Numbered from the stretch's first letter, positions 25,190 to 34,440 are shown. The stretch: 64,000 nt of DNA from Advenella sp048381675 (GCF_048381675.1 NZ_JBLWIS010000008.1:80404-144403); one strand, 5' to 3'. Numbers and translations: made by a program. The notes: generated by a model from the letters alone, not told the origin.

Positions 25190-25427
25190 TTATAGGGCTT
25201 AAATGCAGGACGACAAGCAATATATGCCGCAACCGCTAAACTCATCTATGCGCTTGTCGCAACCTTGTAATTTATGGGATTAAAAAAGTTTCATTCCTTA
25301 TCCAGGCTTGTTTTTTTTGAACCAGCGCTGTTGTTGGGAAAATCCCTGTTGACAGATGGTTTATTTGCCAAAATCGTTGAATTTAGAATTAAAAACACTG
25401 CTTTTTCGCTTAAAAGCAGTGTTTTTT
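25190..25427 (+). ncRNA. Possible small RNA or leader ending in an orphan terminator
   Basis: A strong terminator at 25391-25426 closes a 200-nt stretch that has no gene on the + strand; ilvE runs away from it. A 26-codon frame at 25203-25283 (MQDDKQYMPQPLNSS at its start) lacks a clear ribosome site. A short transcript ending here is therefore possible, but no promoter is convincing. Confidence 0.3.
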
Positions 25428-25428
25428 T
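25391..25428. terminator. Strong orphan intrinsic terminator
   Basis: A perfect 15-bp stem (AAAAACACTGCTTTT at 25391-25405 with AAAAGCAGTGTTTTT at 25412-25426) has a 6-nt loop and T-tracts on both strands, so it can act in both directions. No gene ends close by on either strand. Confidence 0.8.
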
Positions 25429-25964
25429 GTATTAACTTATTTTAATAAGTTATGGAAATTAATTAATAAATTAGAATGCGCTGCATTAAAACAACATTAT
25501 TACAATAATTTACAATTTAAGTGCAAATAAAAACCATTTACTTCATCCCGGTGAAAAAAAATCACTGCGATTGTTGCAGTGTGATGTGAATAAATATCAT
25601 GAAGATATAGTGAAGATAAGGGATTGTTACTTTCCTTGAATATCATAAATTGATGGTTGTTGAAAAAAATTGTTACTTAATTGATTTGTGAAAATAAATT
25701 ATTAAAAATATTAGTAATGTTATAAAAAATATTTATTAAATAAATCAAAATTTATAAACTTAAATCGGTCAGTGCTCATGTTTCTAAAGTAACTTTCTAG
25801 TGTTATCGTTCTCCCCAAAAGTTACATGTATTTCTATTTTTAATATAGACCGCATTAAGTTTGTTTTCTGTTTTTGCTGTAGCAATTTATGTATTTGTAA
25901 GGCAATCAAAAGATGATGAGTATAGGTGCGGTATTTCTATTCTATTGTTTGGAGAGCGCTACAA
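25429..25964. other. Very AT-rich gap upstream of the adhesin
   Basis: About 540 nt have no supported gene. Long A/T runs fill 25430-25760. The adhesin's promoter must be within it, and the GGAGAG ribosome site lies at 25951-25956. No operator that I recognise is present. Confidence 0.5.
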
Positions 25965-28900
25965 ATGAACCATATCTACAAGTCTGTTTGGAATGAACAT
26001 ACAGGCGCCTACGTTGCCGTATCTGAAACAACTAAAACCAAAGGAAAACGCAGCGGCAGTATTCTTACCAAAACAGTGGCAGCCGGTATCTTAAGTTTTT
26101 GTATTACCGGTGGTGTTGCCAACGCACAGTCAAATCCAAACATCAACAATGTCTCAAACCTGTCCACAACAGCAGCCTTGTCACCCGTTCTGGGTATTGT
26201 CGGTGGATTGACCGGTTCACAAGGGGCAACAGCGACCAATCTGCTTGGCGGGGTGCTTGATCCGGTTCTTGGCGTGGTCGGTGGTCTCACTGGCGGACAG
26301 GCTTCAGGCTCTGCTTTGGGTGGTTTGCTTGATCCCGTCTTGGGGCTGGTGGGTGGCTTGACCGGCGGAAATGGCGGTTTGCTGGGTGGTGGCAGTGCTG
26401 GCACCGGTGCGATTACCGATGTGCAGGGAACGGTTGGCCGCTTGGTAAACAACACCGCACTGACGCCAGTGGGTGGTTTGGTCAACGGTCTGGTTGATCC
26501 ACAAACGGGCGCTTTGGCACCTGTTACCGGCCTGGTGAATGATTTGACCTCTGCTAGCGGTCCTTTGGCTCCGGTGGGTGGTTTGGTCAATGGCTTGGTC
26601 GGCGATCAGGGCGCACTGACACCAGTTGTAGGTACGGTTAACAATCTGTTGGGTGGCCTTACGGGTGGCTTGACTGGTGGTACCCAAGGTGGTCCGCTGG
26701 ATCCTGTTTTGGGTCTGTTGGGTGGTTTGACAGGTGGCCAAGCGGGTAGTGGAACCGGTGGCTTGCTGGATCCCGTTTTGGGACTGGTGGGTGGCTTGAC
26801 CGGCGGAAATGGCGGTTTGCTGGGTGGTGGCAGTGCTGGCACCGGTGCGATTACCGATGTGCAGGGAACGGTTGGACGCTTGGTAAACAACACCGCACTG
26901 ACGCCAGTAGGTAGTTTGGTCAACGGTCTGGTTGATCCACAAACGGGCGCTTTGGCACCTGTTACCGGCCTGGTGAATGATTTGACCTCTGCTAGCGGTC
27001 CTTTGGCTCCGGTGGGTGGTTTGGTTAATGGCCTGGTTGGCGATCAGGGCGCACTGACGCCAGTTGTAGGTACGGTTAACAATCTGTTGGGTGGCCTTAC
27101 GGGTGGCTTGACTGGTGGTACCCAAGGTGGTCCGCTGGATCCTGTTTTGGGTCTGTTGGGTGGTTTGACAGGTGGCCAAGCGGGTAGTGGAACCGGTGGC
27201 TTGCTGGATCCCGTTTTGGGACTGGTGGGTGGCTTGACCGGCGGAAATGGCGGTTTGCTGGGTGGTGGCAGTGCTGGCACCGGTGCGATTACCGATGTGC
27301 AGGGAACGGTTGGCCGCTTGGTAAACAACACCGCACTGACGCCAGTAGGTAGTTTGGTCAACGGTCTGGTTGATCCACAAACGGGCGCTTTGGCACCTGT
27401 TACCGGCCTGGTGAATGATTTGACCTCTGCTAGCGGTCCTTTGGCTCCGGTGGGTGGGTTGGTCAATGGCCTGGTTGGCGATCAGGGCGCACTGACACCG
27501 GTTGTAGGTACGGTTAACAACCTGTTAGGTGGCCTTACGGGTGGCTTGACCGGTAGTACCGGTACAGGCAGCACTGGACTGGGTGGTTTGTTGGGTGGCT
27601 TAACGGGTAATACCGGTACTGGTACAGCTGGCTCTGGTGGTTTGCTGGGCGGTTTGCTTGGTGGGTTAACCGGTGGTGCTCAAGGTGGTTCAGGTAATGT
27701 GCTTGATCTGGCTACTGGAATTACCCTGCCCCAGAATCAGCTTGGCAATACACTTGATGCCGTCTTGACACCTGTCCTGAAACCGGTTGAAGGCTTGGTT
27801 AACTCATTGTTAGGCACTTTGTCACCAGTCGTTAATCCAGTTGTAGGCGTAGTTAATGGCGTTACAAGCGGTTTGGGCATTGAGCTGCCACAAAACCTGA
27901 ATCTGGATCTGGTTGATGATCTCTCATTGGCATTGCGTGGTGAACAACCACTGGATCTGGCACTTCTAGAGTCTGATGGCAATATTTTGGGATTGGTACA
28001 GCCAGCCGCTGCGCCTACCCCCGGCACTCCAATCCCAGCCCCCGTTGTCGGTGAAATCGCGATTGGTGGTGGAGAAGTAAACGGTTTGGGTACGGGTGCC
28101 ATAGCAACAGCCAACGGTGCCGGCGCAATCGCGATTGGTGATGGCGCTAATGCCAACGGTGCCTTGACGACAGCATTGGGTACAGGAGCAGCAGCTACTG
28201 CCGAGGCGACTGTGGCTCTGGGTGGTGCAGCTTCTGCAGCCAAAGCAGGTGGTACTGCTGTGGGTGCTGGGTCTTCCGCCGCAGGAGAAGGTGCTACCGC
28301 TCTTGGTTTAGGTGCTTTGGCAACAGTGAACAATGCGGTGGCAGTTGGATCGCTTGCTAAAGCGACCGCAACAAATGCAGTTGCGTTGGGTACAGGTTCT
28401 ATTGCCGATGAAGTCAATACGGTTTCTGTTGGTTCTGCTGGCAACGAGCGTCGTATTACCAATGTAGCAAATGGCACGAAAGCTTCTGATGCCGCTACGG
28501 TTGGACAATTGACACCAGTTGTTAATGCACTGGGTGGCGGTGCTGTCGTTGCCGCCAATGGTACGGTTACAGGCCCAACCTATAATGGTTTCTCTGATGC
28601 CAGCCAGTCATTTAATAACGTGGGCAGTGCCTTGTATTACCTGGATGCCCGTGTCACAGACCTGGAAAATAACGGTGTAGGTGGTAATAATCTGGTTCAG
28701 CAAGATGCCACTTCAAGAGACATTACCGTTGGTAAAGAAACCGATGGTACTAAAGTGAACTTCGCGAACAATGCCAGTCAAGCCCGTAAGCTTGCTGGTG
28801 TAGCAGCCGGTGCCGTAACTAATACCAGTACCGAAGCTATCAACGGAACGCAATTGCATGCAACCCAAAAAGCTATCGCGGATGCTTTAGGTGCAGGGAC

Positions 28901-29555
28901 TACCATTGTTAATAATCTGGATGGCTCTGTAATAATTACACCTACCTACAATATTAATGAAGTTACTCAAGGTGGTATTGTTAATAATTCCTACAACAAT
29001 GTTGGCGATGCTTTCAATAGCGTCAGTAACTCCGTAACCAATCTGTACAATCAGGTTAATGATGGCAAGATTGGTCTGGTACAACAAGCCTCACCCAACG
29101 CAGCCATTACAGTGGGTAAATCTACCGGTGGAAGCGAGGTTGACTTCAGGAATGAAAGTGGTGATGCCCGTCGCCTGACCGGTGTGGCCGAAGCGGTTGA
29201 GGGTACCGATGCGGTTAACCTTGATCAGGTTACCCGTATGGTTCAAGGTGCAACACCGGTTGATCTGACTGAAGTTCGCAACGATATTTCTTCCTTGCGT
29301 AGTGATGTCCGCCGCGTTGAAAAACGCGCTGATGCCGGTGCGGCAACAGCCATGGCAGTGGCCGGCTTGCCACAGGCTTACATGCCAGGCAAGAGCATGG
29401 TTTCCATGTCAGGTGGCGTTTATGCTTCCGAGTCTGGCTATGCCCTTGGTGCATCTACCGTTACCGAAAACGGCAAATGGGTTATTAAAGGTAGCGTAGC
29501 CGGTTCCTCACGCGGCCAAATGGGTGCAACGATTGGTGCTGGTTACCAGTGGTAA
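25965..29555 (+). CDS. Trimeric autotransporter adhesin (YadA/Hep_Hag type)
   Basis: This 1196-residue type Vc secreted adhesin starts with an extended signal peptide (MNHIYKSVWNEHTGAYVAVS, then a hydrophobic core ending VANAQ near 55). Residues about 119-535 are Gly/Leu/Pro-Val-rich and consist largely of 146-residue repeats (LDPVLGLVGGLTGG, VGRLVNNTALTPVG, VTGLVNDLTSASGPL). A YadA-like head (repeats such as AIAIGDGA, TAVGAGS, NAVALGTGS), neck (ASDAATVGQL) and coiled-coil stalk segments follow. The last 70 residues (GAATAMAVAGLPQAY to GAGYQW) are the outer-membrane trimer anchor. It mediates adhesion or autoaggregation in the family. The frame opens at 25926, but ATG 25965 fits the signal peptide and ribosome site. 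Confidence 0.93.
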   Translation: MNHIYKSVWNEHTGAYVAVSETTKTKGKRSGSILTKTVAAGILSFCITGGVANAQSNPNINNVSNLSTTAALSPVLGIVGGLTGSQGATATNLLGGVLDPVLGVVGGLTGGQASGSALGGLLDPVLGLVGGLTGGNGGLLGGGSAGTGAITDVQGTVGRLVNNTALTPVGGLVNGLVDPQTGALAPVTGLVNDLTSASGPLAPVGGLVNGLVGDQGALTPVVGTVNNLLGGLTGGLTGGTQGGPLDPVLGLLGGLTGGQAGSGTGGLLDPVLGLVGGLTGGNGGLLGGGSAGTGAITDVQGTVGRLVNNTALTPVGSLVNGLVDPQTGALAPVTGLVNDLTSASGPLAPVGGLVNGLVGDQGALTPVVGTVNNLLGGLTGGLTGGTQGGPLDPVLGLLGGLTGGQAGSGTGGLLDPVLGLVGGLTGGNGGLLGGGSAGTGAITDVQGTVGRLVNNTALTPVGSLVNGLVDPQTGALAPVTGLVNDLTSASGPLAPVGGLVNGLVGDQGALTPVVGTVNNLLGGLTGGLTGSTGTGSTGLGGLLGGLTGNTGTGTAGSGGLLGGLLGGLTGGAQGGSGNVLDLATGITLPQNQLGNTLDAVLTPVLKPVEGLVNSLLGTLSPVVNPVVGVVNGVTSGLGIELPQNLNLDLVDDLSLALRGEQPLDLALLESDGNILGLVQPAAAPTPGTPIPAPVVGEIAIGGGEVNGLGTGAIATANGAGAIAIGDGANANGALTTALGTGAAATAEATVALGGAASAAKAGGTAVGAGSSAAGEGATALGLGALATVNNAVAVGSLAKATATNAVALGTGSIADEVNTVSVGSAGNERRITNVANGTKASDAATVGQLTPVVNALGGGAVVAANGTVTGPTYNGFSDASQSFNNVGSALYYLDARVTDLENNGVGGNNLVQQDATSRDITVGKETDGTKVNFANNASQARKLAGVAAGAVTNTSTEAINGTQLHATQKAIADALGAGTTIVNNLDGSVIITPTYNINEVTQGGIVNNSYNNVGDAFNSVSNSVTNLYNQVNDGKIGLVQQASPNAAITVGKSTGGSEVDFRNESGDARRLTGVAEAVEGTDAVNLDQVTRMVQGATPVDLTEVRNDISSLRSDVRRVEKRADAGAATAMAVAGLPQAYMPGKSMVSMSGGVYASESGYALGASTVTENGKWVIKGSVAGSSRGQMGATIGAGYQW
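26322..27559 (+). repeat. 438-nt tandem repeat inside the adhesin gene
   Basis: Copies begin at 26322, 26760 and 27198, an exact 438-nt (146-codon) period. The third is cut at about 27559 (about 2.8 copies in all). Copies differ at only scattered positions, so the duplication is recent and in frame. A more diverged related stretch precedes copy one (26190-26321), and short Gly-rich repeats follow (27560-27690). Confidence 0.95.
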
Positions 29556-29561
29556 TGCTAG

Positions 29562-29637
29562 GCTAGGGCTTCGGCCTTAGTCTTTGTTGTCAAACGCTAA
29601 AAACCGCTATCCCTTAATCGGGGTAGCGGTTTTTTTT
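29562..29637 (+). terminator. Tandem hairpins terminating the adhesin transcript
   Basis: A UUCG-capped hairpin (CTAGGGC-TTCG-GCCTTAG) is followed by a second stem, AAACCGCTATCCC paired with GGGGTAGCGGTTT at 29601-29633 (one G-U pair), and a run of T. This is a good intrinsic terminator. Confidence 0.85.
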
Positions 29638-29647
29638 ATAGAAATCC

Positions 29648-29662
29648 ATACCTTTTTGGTAT
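29648..29662 (+). promoter_or_regulatory. CatR-type operator upstream of catB
   Basis: ATAC-N7-GTAT is present without mismatch at 29648-29662, 93 nt upstream of catB. This is the CatM/BenM consensus. A second, imperfect copy (ATAC-N7-ATAT) is at 29708-29722, as in the two-site arrangement known for CatM/BenM-regulated promoters. Confidence 0.75.
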
Positions 29663-29754
29663 GAATGGCAATAAATTCCGTATTAGACCCATCTTGCCTG
29701 TGCTTATATACTCTTGAAATATTAATGAAAAGAATTATTTCATCAGAGGACAAG

Positions 29755-30873
29755 ATGGACGCAACGATTGTTGAAGTTAACACCCGGATTTTGGATATCC
29801 CCACTATCAGGCCACATAAAATGTCTGTGGCAACCATGCATTGCCAAAGCATTGTTCTGGTTAGTATCAAGACTTCTGATGGCATTGAAGGTATCGGAGA
29901 GGCAACAACCATTGGTGGCCTCAATTATGGTGGTGAAAGTCCTGAAAGCATCAAGACAAATATCGACAGTTATTTTGCTCCCCTGATTATTGGCCAATCA
30001 GCCACTAAACTGGCTGCCTTGCGCAAGCTGGTTAATAAAACGATTAAAGATAACCGTTTTGCCAAGTGTGCGATTGAAACCGCTTTGTATGATGCGTATG
30101 CCAAGCGTCTGGGTGTTCCGCTAAATGCCTTGTTTGGTGGAGTGGTGGCCAATGAAATTGGTGTGGCCTGGACGCTGGCCAGTGGCGATACCCAGAAAGA
30201 TATTGCAGAAGCCGAGCAGATGCTTGAGACGCGCCGGCATAATATATTCAAACTTAAAATAGGCATGCGTTCGCCTAAAGACGACATCAAGCATATTGCA
30301 GCTATTAGAAAAGCGGTGGGTGATGATGTCAGTATTCGGATTGATATTAATCAGGGATGGTCTGAAACCCAGGCAGTACAAAATCTTAGGGCTTTGGCTG
30401 AGGTTGGCGTAGAGCTGGTAGAACAGCCCATTCATGAGAAAAACCTGGCCGGCATGCAGCGTTTGACTGCACTGGGTATTGTGCCAATTATGGCGGATGA
30501 ATCCCTGAAAGGTCCGGAAGACGGATTTGCGCTTGCTTCACGGCACTGTGCTAACGTTTTTGCCATCAAGATTGAACAGGCAGGAGGCCTGCAAAATGCC
30601 CGTGATTTGATTGGCATTGCCCAGGCTGCCGATATTGCCCTTTATGGTGGCACAATGCTTGAAGGCTCCATTGCAACCATTGCTGCTGCACATTTGTTTT
30701 CTACCTTAAACAATCTTGAGTGGGGTACTGAATTGTTTGGCCCGCTTTTGCTGAAAGATGAAATTCTGGCGACACCACTGGATTACAGCAATTTCACCCT
30801 GAAAATTCCAACGGGCCCAGGACTGGGTATCACCCTGGATGATGACAAGGTTAATTTTTACACAAGAAAATAA
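29755..30873 (+). CDS. catB: Muconate cycloisomerase
   Basis: CatB lactonises cis,cis-muconate to muconolactone in the catechol branch of the 3-oxoadipate pathway. The 372-residue enolase-superfamily protein has the K-x-K motif (FKLKIG, K166/K168), metal ligands D197 (RIDINQGW), E223 (VEQPI) and D248 (MADES). TTIGGLNYGGESPESI (51-66) is typical of the family. ATG 29755 is chosen for its AGAGGACAAG site; the frame opens 90 nt earlier. catA follows by 63 nt. A CatR-type operator lies upstream. Confidence 0.96.
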   Translation: MDATIVEVNTRILDIPTIRPHKMSVATMHCQSIVLVSIKTSDGIEGIGEATTIGGLNYGGESPESIKTNIDSYFAPLIIGQSATKLAALRKLVNKTIKDNRFAKCAIETALYDAYAKRLGVPLNALFGGVVANEIGVAWTLASGDTQKDIAEAEQMLETRRHNIFKLKIGMRSPKDDIKHIAAIRKAVGDDVSIRIDINQGWSETQAVQNLRALAEVGVELVEQPIHEKNLAGMQRLTALGIVPIMADESLKGPEDGFALASRHCANVFAIKIEQAGGLQNARDLIGIAQAADIALYGGTMLEGSIATIAAAHLFSTLNNLEWGTELFGPLLLKDEILATPLDYSNFTLKIPTGPGLGITLDDDKVNFYTRK

Positions 30874-30936
30874 TGATTTGGCAAGCGTTGTAAATTTATT
30901 TGGATTTTTAATCACTTCACAAAAGGAAGAGACATT

Positions 30937-31842
30937 ATGAGTAAAGAGTCTGTTGCCGCCTTACTGGCACAAATGCAAAAAACAGAAAGCCCGGTTGAAG
31001 ATGAACGCATCAAGGCGATCATCAATCGTATTATTAGCGATTTGTTCAATACGATTGAAGATTTTGATGTCACGCCTAGCGAGTTCTGGACTGCCTTGAA
31101 TTTCCTGGGTAACAGTGGACAGGAATTTGGCCTGATCGCAGCTGGTCTTGGCTTTGAGCGTTTGCTGGATATCCGTCTGGACGAGGAAGAGGCTGCGGCC
31201 GGTATTTCCGGTGGTACACCACGTACCATTGAAGGTCCTTTATATGTTGCCGGCGCGCCCGAATCGGTTGGCTTTGCCCGTCTGGACAAAGATGGTGAAA
31301 TTGGCGAGGCACTGGTGATGGAAGGTGTGGTGCGTGATGAAGCAGGTAATCCGCTGAAAAATGCCTTGGTTGAAGTATGGCACGCTAACCATTTGGGCAA
31401 TTATTCCCATTTTGACCCTTCACAGGAGCCGTTCAACCTGCGTCGCAGCATTCGTACCGATGAAAACGGCCGTTACTGTTTCCGCAGTGTGTTGCCGGTT
31501 GGATACAGCGTACCTCCGGGTGGAGCAACCGATGTGATTCTGAAAAAACTGGGTCGCCATGGCCATCGTCCTGCGCATATCCATTTCTTTGTGACTGCCG
31601 AAGGCCAACGCAAGCTAACAACTCAGATCAATATTGATGGCGACCCATACTTGTGGGATGACTTTGCTTTCGCAACACGTGAAGGATTGGTTCCTGAGGT
31701 CAAGAAAGAGTCTGATCCTGAGGTGATCAAAAAATATGACATGAATGGCCCATTCTCGCATATTCAATTCAATTTTGATCTGCATGCTGAACGCAAGGAT
31801 CTGATTGGTACCGAAGTAACCCGCGCTCGCGCACAAGCCTAA
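30937..31842 (+). CDS. catA: Catechol 1,2-dioxygenase
   Basis: This intradiol ring-cleavage enzyme converts catechol to cis,cis-muconate. The 301-residue protein has an N-terminal helical dimerisation region (1-90) and the catalytic beta-domain. Fe(III) ligands are recognisable by spacing: Y156 (GNYSHFD), Y190 (PVGYSVPP), H214 and H216 (RPAHIHFF). An AAAGGAAGAG site precedes the ATG. It sits behind catB in the same direction and ahead of two hairpins that end the transcript. Confidence 0.97.
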   Translation: MSKESVAALLAQMQKTESPVEDERIKAIINRIISDLFNTIEDFDVTPSEFWTALNFLGNSGQEFGLIAAGLGFERLLDIRLDEEEAAAGISGGTPRTIEGPLYVAGAPESVGFARLDKDGEIGEALVMEGVVRDEAGNPLKNALVEVWHANHLGNYSHFDPSQEPFNLRRSIRTDENGRYCFRSVLPVGYSVPPGGATDVILKKLGRHGHRPAHIHFFVTAEGQRKLTTQINIDGDPYLWDDFAFATREGLVPEVKKESDPEVIKKYDMNGPFSHIQFNFDLHAERKDLIGTEVTRARAQA

Positions 31843-31889
31843 TGCTTACAACCTTCCAGCACGGCTGGGAGGTATTGCCTAAAGGGCTG

Positions 31890-31934
31890 CTCATGTTTTT
31901 CAGGCAAGTACTTTACCTGCCTGAAAAACATGAG
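31890..31934. repeat. 17-bp perfect inverted repeat after catA
   Basis: Arms at 31890-31906 and 31918-31934 (CTCATGTTTTTCAGGCA and its complement) are separated by 11 nt. The repeat lies between the catA stop and the true terminator. It has no T-run of its own. Confidence 0.7.
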
Positions 31935-31940
31935 TAAATA

Positions 31941-31985
31941 AAAACCAAGTCGCTGGATGTGTTTTCAGCGACTTGGTTTTTTTTA
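31941..31985 (+). terminator. Intrinsic terminator of catBA
   Basis: A perfect 15-bp stem (AAAACCAAGTCGCTG / CAGCGACTTGGTTTT, 10-nt loop) runs into an extended T-tract. A and T tracts at both ends would let it work for the convergent pcaD side too. Confidence 0.88.
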
Positions 31986-32122
31986 TGCTTGCGGGGCCGG
32001 TCAGGCCCGCGTTTGCAAGCGGTATTTCCAAGGTGTTGTGCTGGTGGCAGTGCCGGTTTGCCTGTTTGGGCAGGGAATGCCTGTGGATGCCACAGTTGTT
32101 CAGCCTGAAGGAAATAACGGTG

Positions 32123-32902
32123 TTATCCCTTTAAAAAAGCCTCCAGGGCATGATTGAACGCTTCGCTTGCCTCGATATTGGACAAGTGTGAGGCATTCAG
32201 GTCAACCCGGCTGGCACCGGCAATTTTTTCTGCCATGGCATCCGCATCGGCTACGGTGGTTACCGGGTCATGGGTACCTGCCACAATCAGGGTAGGGGTT
32301 TTGATCTGTGCTATTTGATCGCGTAAATCCGCCTTGGCCAAGGCCTCGCAGCAAGCGGCATAGCCTTCGGCATCGGTCTGGCGCAAGCCATCAATCAAAT
32401 TGTTCACAATCGCCGGGTTAGCCTGTACAAAACTTTCAGTAAACCAGCGGCCTGCAGAGCCATCAGCAACGGGATTCATACCTTGGGCGCGAACCAGAGC
32501 TGCGCGGTCATTCCAGCCGGCTTCCTGCCCGATTTTGGCGGCCGTGTTGCAGATAACCAGTTTTTCCAGGTTTTCAGAAGCATTGATGCCCAGCCATTGG
32601 CCAATCAGGCCTCCCATGGAAATACCGCAAAAGTTGAATTTCTCGATGCCCAGGGCACGGGTAATTTGCAGTACATCATTACCCAGTTGATCAAGCGTGT
32701 AAGGGCCTTTGTTTTTGGCCGATCCGCCATGTCCGCGGGTATCGTAGCTGAATACACGATAATTTTTGCTGAAATAATCTACCTGGCTGGCCCACATGCT
32801 GTGGGTGGTGCCCAGTGAGTTTGAAAAAAACAGAACCGGGCCGTCTTCAGGGCCGCTTAAGCGGTAATTGAAGGTTTCATTGTTGATCTGGATGGTGCTC
32901 AT
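32123..32902 (-). CDS. pcaD: 3-oxoadipate enol-lactonase
   Basis: PcaD hydrolyses 3-oxoadipate enol-lactone to 3-oxoadipate, the step after CatC. This alpha/beta hydrolase of 259 residues has the nucleophile elbow GISMGG (S95), an N-terminal FFSNSLGTTHSMW oxyanion segment, and the late NASHLSNIEAS with the catalytic His. ATG 32902 follows an AGGA site; the longer frame to 32974 adds an improbable poly-Phe stretch. It lies 80 nt after catC on the same strand. Confidence 0.93.
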   Translation of the reverse strand: MSTIQINNETFNYRLSGPEDGPVLFFSNSLGTTHSMWASQVDYFSKNYRVFSYDTRGHGGSAKNKGPYTLDQLGNDVLQITRALGIEKFNFCGISMGGLIGQWLGINASENLEKLVICNTAAKIGQEAGWNDRAALVRAQGMNPVADGSAGRWFTESFVQANPAIVNNLIDGLRQTDAEGYAACCEALAKADLRDQIAQIKTPTLIVAGTHDPVTTVADADAMAEKIAGASRVDLNASHLSNIEASEAFNHALEAFLKG

Positions 32903-32983
32903 GGGATATATCCTGTTGCTGAAAAAGAAAAACAGCAAACCAGGTTTGCTGTTACAAGATTGTTTAGGCGGCAAGTATGCAAG

Positions 32984-33259
32984 TTAGATGGCGGAAGGGT
33001 GCCTGCATAGTGCTGTTACCTTGATATCCATATATGGGAAAAGAGGTAGGCCAGATAAAAGCGTATGCAGTTCTTCATTGCTTTCGACATCAAAAATACT
33101 GACATTTTTATATTCACCTACCACGCGCCAGATATGAGCCCATTTGCCAGAGCGTTGTAATTCTTGAGAGTAGGCTTTTTCTGTTGCCTTGATTTCATTG
33201 GCCACTTCTACGGGCATATCATTAGGGATATTTACGTTCATTTCAACCATGTAAAGCAT
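32984..33259 (-). CDS. catC: Muconolactone delta-isomerase
   Basis: CatC isomerises muconolactone to 3-oxoadipate enol-lactone. The 91 residues match the family length, with MLYMVEMNVNIP at the start, KATEKAYSQELQRSGKWAHIWR in the middle (written in two parts: KATEKAYSQEL and QRSGKWAHIWR) and LPLFPYMDIKVTALCRHPS at the end. An AAGGAA site precedes the ATG. It lies between the TctC-like receptor gene and pcaD, all on the minus strand, so the three may form one transcript. Confidence 0.96.
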   Translation of the reverse strand: MLYMVEMNVNIPNDMPVEVANEIKATEKAYSQELQRSGKWAHIWRVVGEYKNVSIFDVESNEELHTLLSGLPLFPYMDIKVTALCRHPSAI

Positions 33260-33302
33260 ATGAGTTCCTTTTAAAAAGATGAGCCGTGAGTATTCATTTT
33301 AC

Positions 33303-34295
33303 TCAGTTTGCGGAAATTCCTGTTTCCTTGATGATTTTTTGCCATTTAGTGGTTTCATCCTGTAGATAGGATTTCAGTTCATCGGGGGTACTGCCGATTT
33401 TTTCCGCACCAATGGTTGCAAAGGTTGTTTTGACTTTTTCTGAATCCATGGCATTTAGCATGGCTTTATTCAGGGTCTGGATAATCTCGTCAGGCGTGCC
33501 CGCTGGTGCAAAGGTGGCAAACCAGGGGGTTAGTTCATAACCGTCAAGCCCGCTTTCTGAAACAGTGGGCAGGTTGGGCAGGGTAGAAGAACGTTTCGCT
33601 GTTGTAATTGCCAAGGCCTTGAGCTTGCCAGCATCGATATGCGGCTTGGCAGAGGTAATGCTGTCGAACATGTAATCTACCTGTCCGCCCAGTAAATCAG
33701 TCACGGCCGGGCCACTGCCACGGTAAGGCACGTGCAGCATGTCCAGTTCGCCCAAGTAGTTAAACAGGGCGCCTGCCAGATGAATGGAAGTGCCCACGCC
33801 GGCTGAAGCATAAGTGTATTTGCCTGGATTTTCCTTGGTTTGCGCTATCACGTCCTTGACAGAGTTGATGTCATTGCGGGTGGCTTGAGTGACCAGGATG
33901 TTGGGGACGGCCGCCAACAGTGAAATGGGCGCAAAGTCCTTGATGGGGTCATACGTGAGTTGTTTGTATAAAGAGGGATTGACGGCCATGCCATTGGCCA
34001 CAATCATGATGGTGTAACCATCGGGTTTGGCACTGGCAACCTGGGCAGCGCCAATATTGCCACCTGCGCCAGGCTTGTTTTCAACAACAATGGATTGGCC
34101 TAGCTCTTTGCTCATGGCTTCACCCAGTGTACGTGCAATAACGTCCATGGCGCCGCCTGGCGGGAAGGGAACTATCCAGGAAATCGGGCGTTCGGGATAG
34201 GCAGCCAGTGCGGTGTTGGAAAGGGCAAGCAAGCTACTGGCTGTGGCAAGCGTTAATATTTTTTTGGCCACAAATGAACGGTTACGGTTTCGCAT
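33303..34295 (-). CDS. Tripartite tricarboxylate transporter substrate-binding protein (Bug/TctC)
   Basis: This is a periplasmic receptor of the Bug family, which is greatly expanded in Bordetella-like bacteria. The 330-residue protein from ATG 34295 has a signal peptide (ending NTALA before AYPERPI), the family start RPISWIVPFPPGGAMDVIAR, and ENKPGAGGNIGAAQVASAKPDG. The AGGAGA site supports this start over the one at 34340. No TctA/TctB membrane genes are adjacent, which is common for Bug proteins. Its place upstream of catC-pcaD suggests that it binds an aromatic-derived acid; this is inference. Confidence 0.93.
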   Translation of the reverse strand: MRNRNRSFVAKKILTLATASSLLALSNTALAAYPERPISWIVPFPPGGAMDVIARTLGEAMSKELGQSIVVENKPGAGGNIGAAQVASAKPDGYTIMIVANGMAVNPSLYKQLTYDPIKDFAPISLLAAVPNILVTQATRNDINSVKDVIAQTKENPGKYTYASAGVGTSIHLAGALFNYLGELDMLHVPYRGSGPAVTDLLGGQVDYMFDSITSAKPHIDAGKLKALAITTAKRSSTLPNLPTVSESGLDGYELTPWFATFAPAGTPDEIIQTLNKAMLNAMDSEKVKTTFATIGAEKIGSTPDELKSYLQDETTKWQKIIKETGISAN

Positions 34296-34440
34296 CAAGG
34301 AAATCTCCTGGTTTTTTAAGTATGGAATATATCCATGCAATTTGAATGCAGGTGCTGGATATAGCCATATGTTTTAATATAAGTGAATTAATTATCCTTG
34401 TAGTTTTTTCTGCTGTCTAAGACTATATTTATAGGTTTCG

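Noticed and set aside
26304..27380. 358-codon frame opposite the adhesin repeats
   Set aside because: It is formed by the tandem repeat itself (Thr/Gln/Asn-rich repeats) and disappears outside it.
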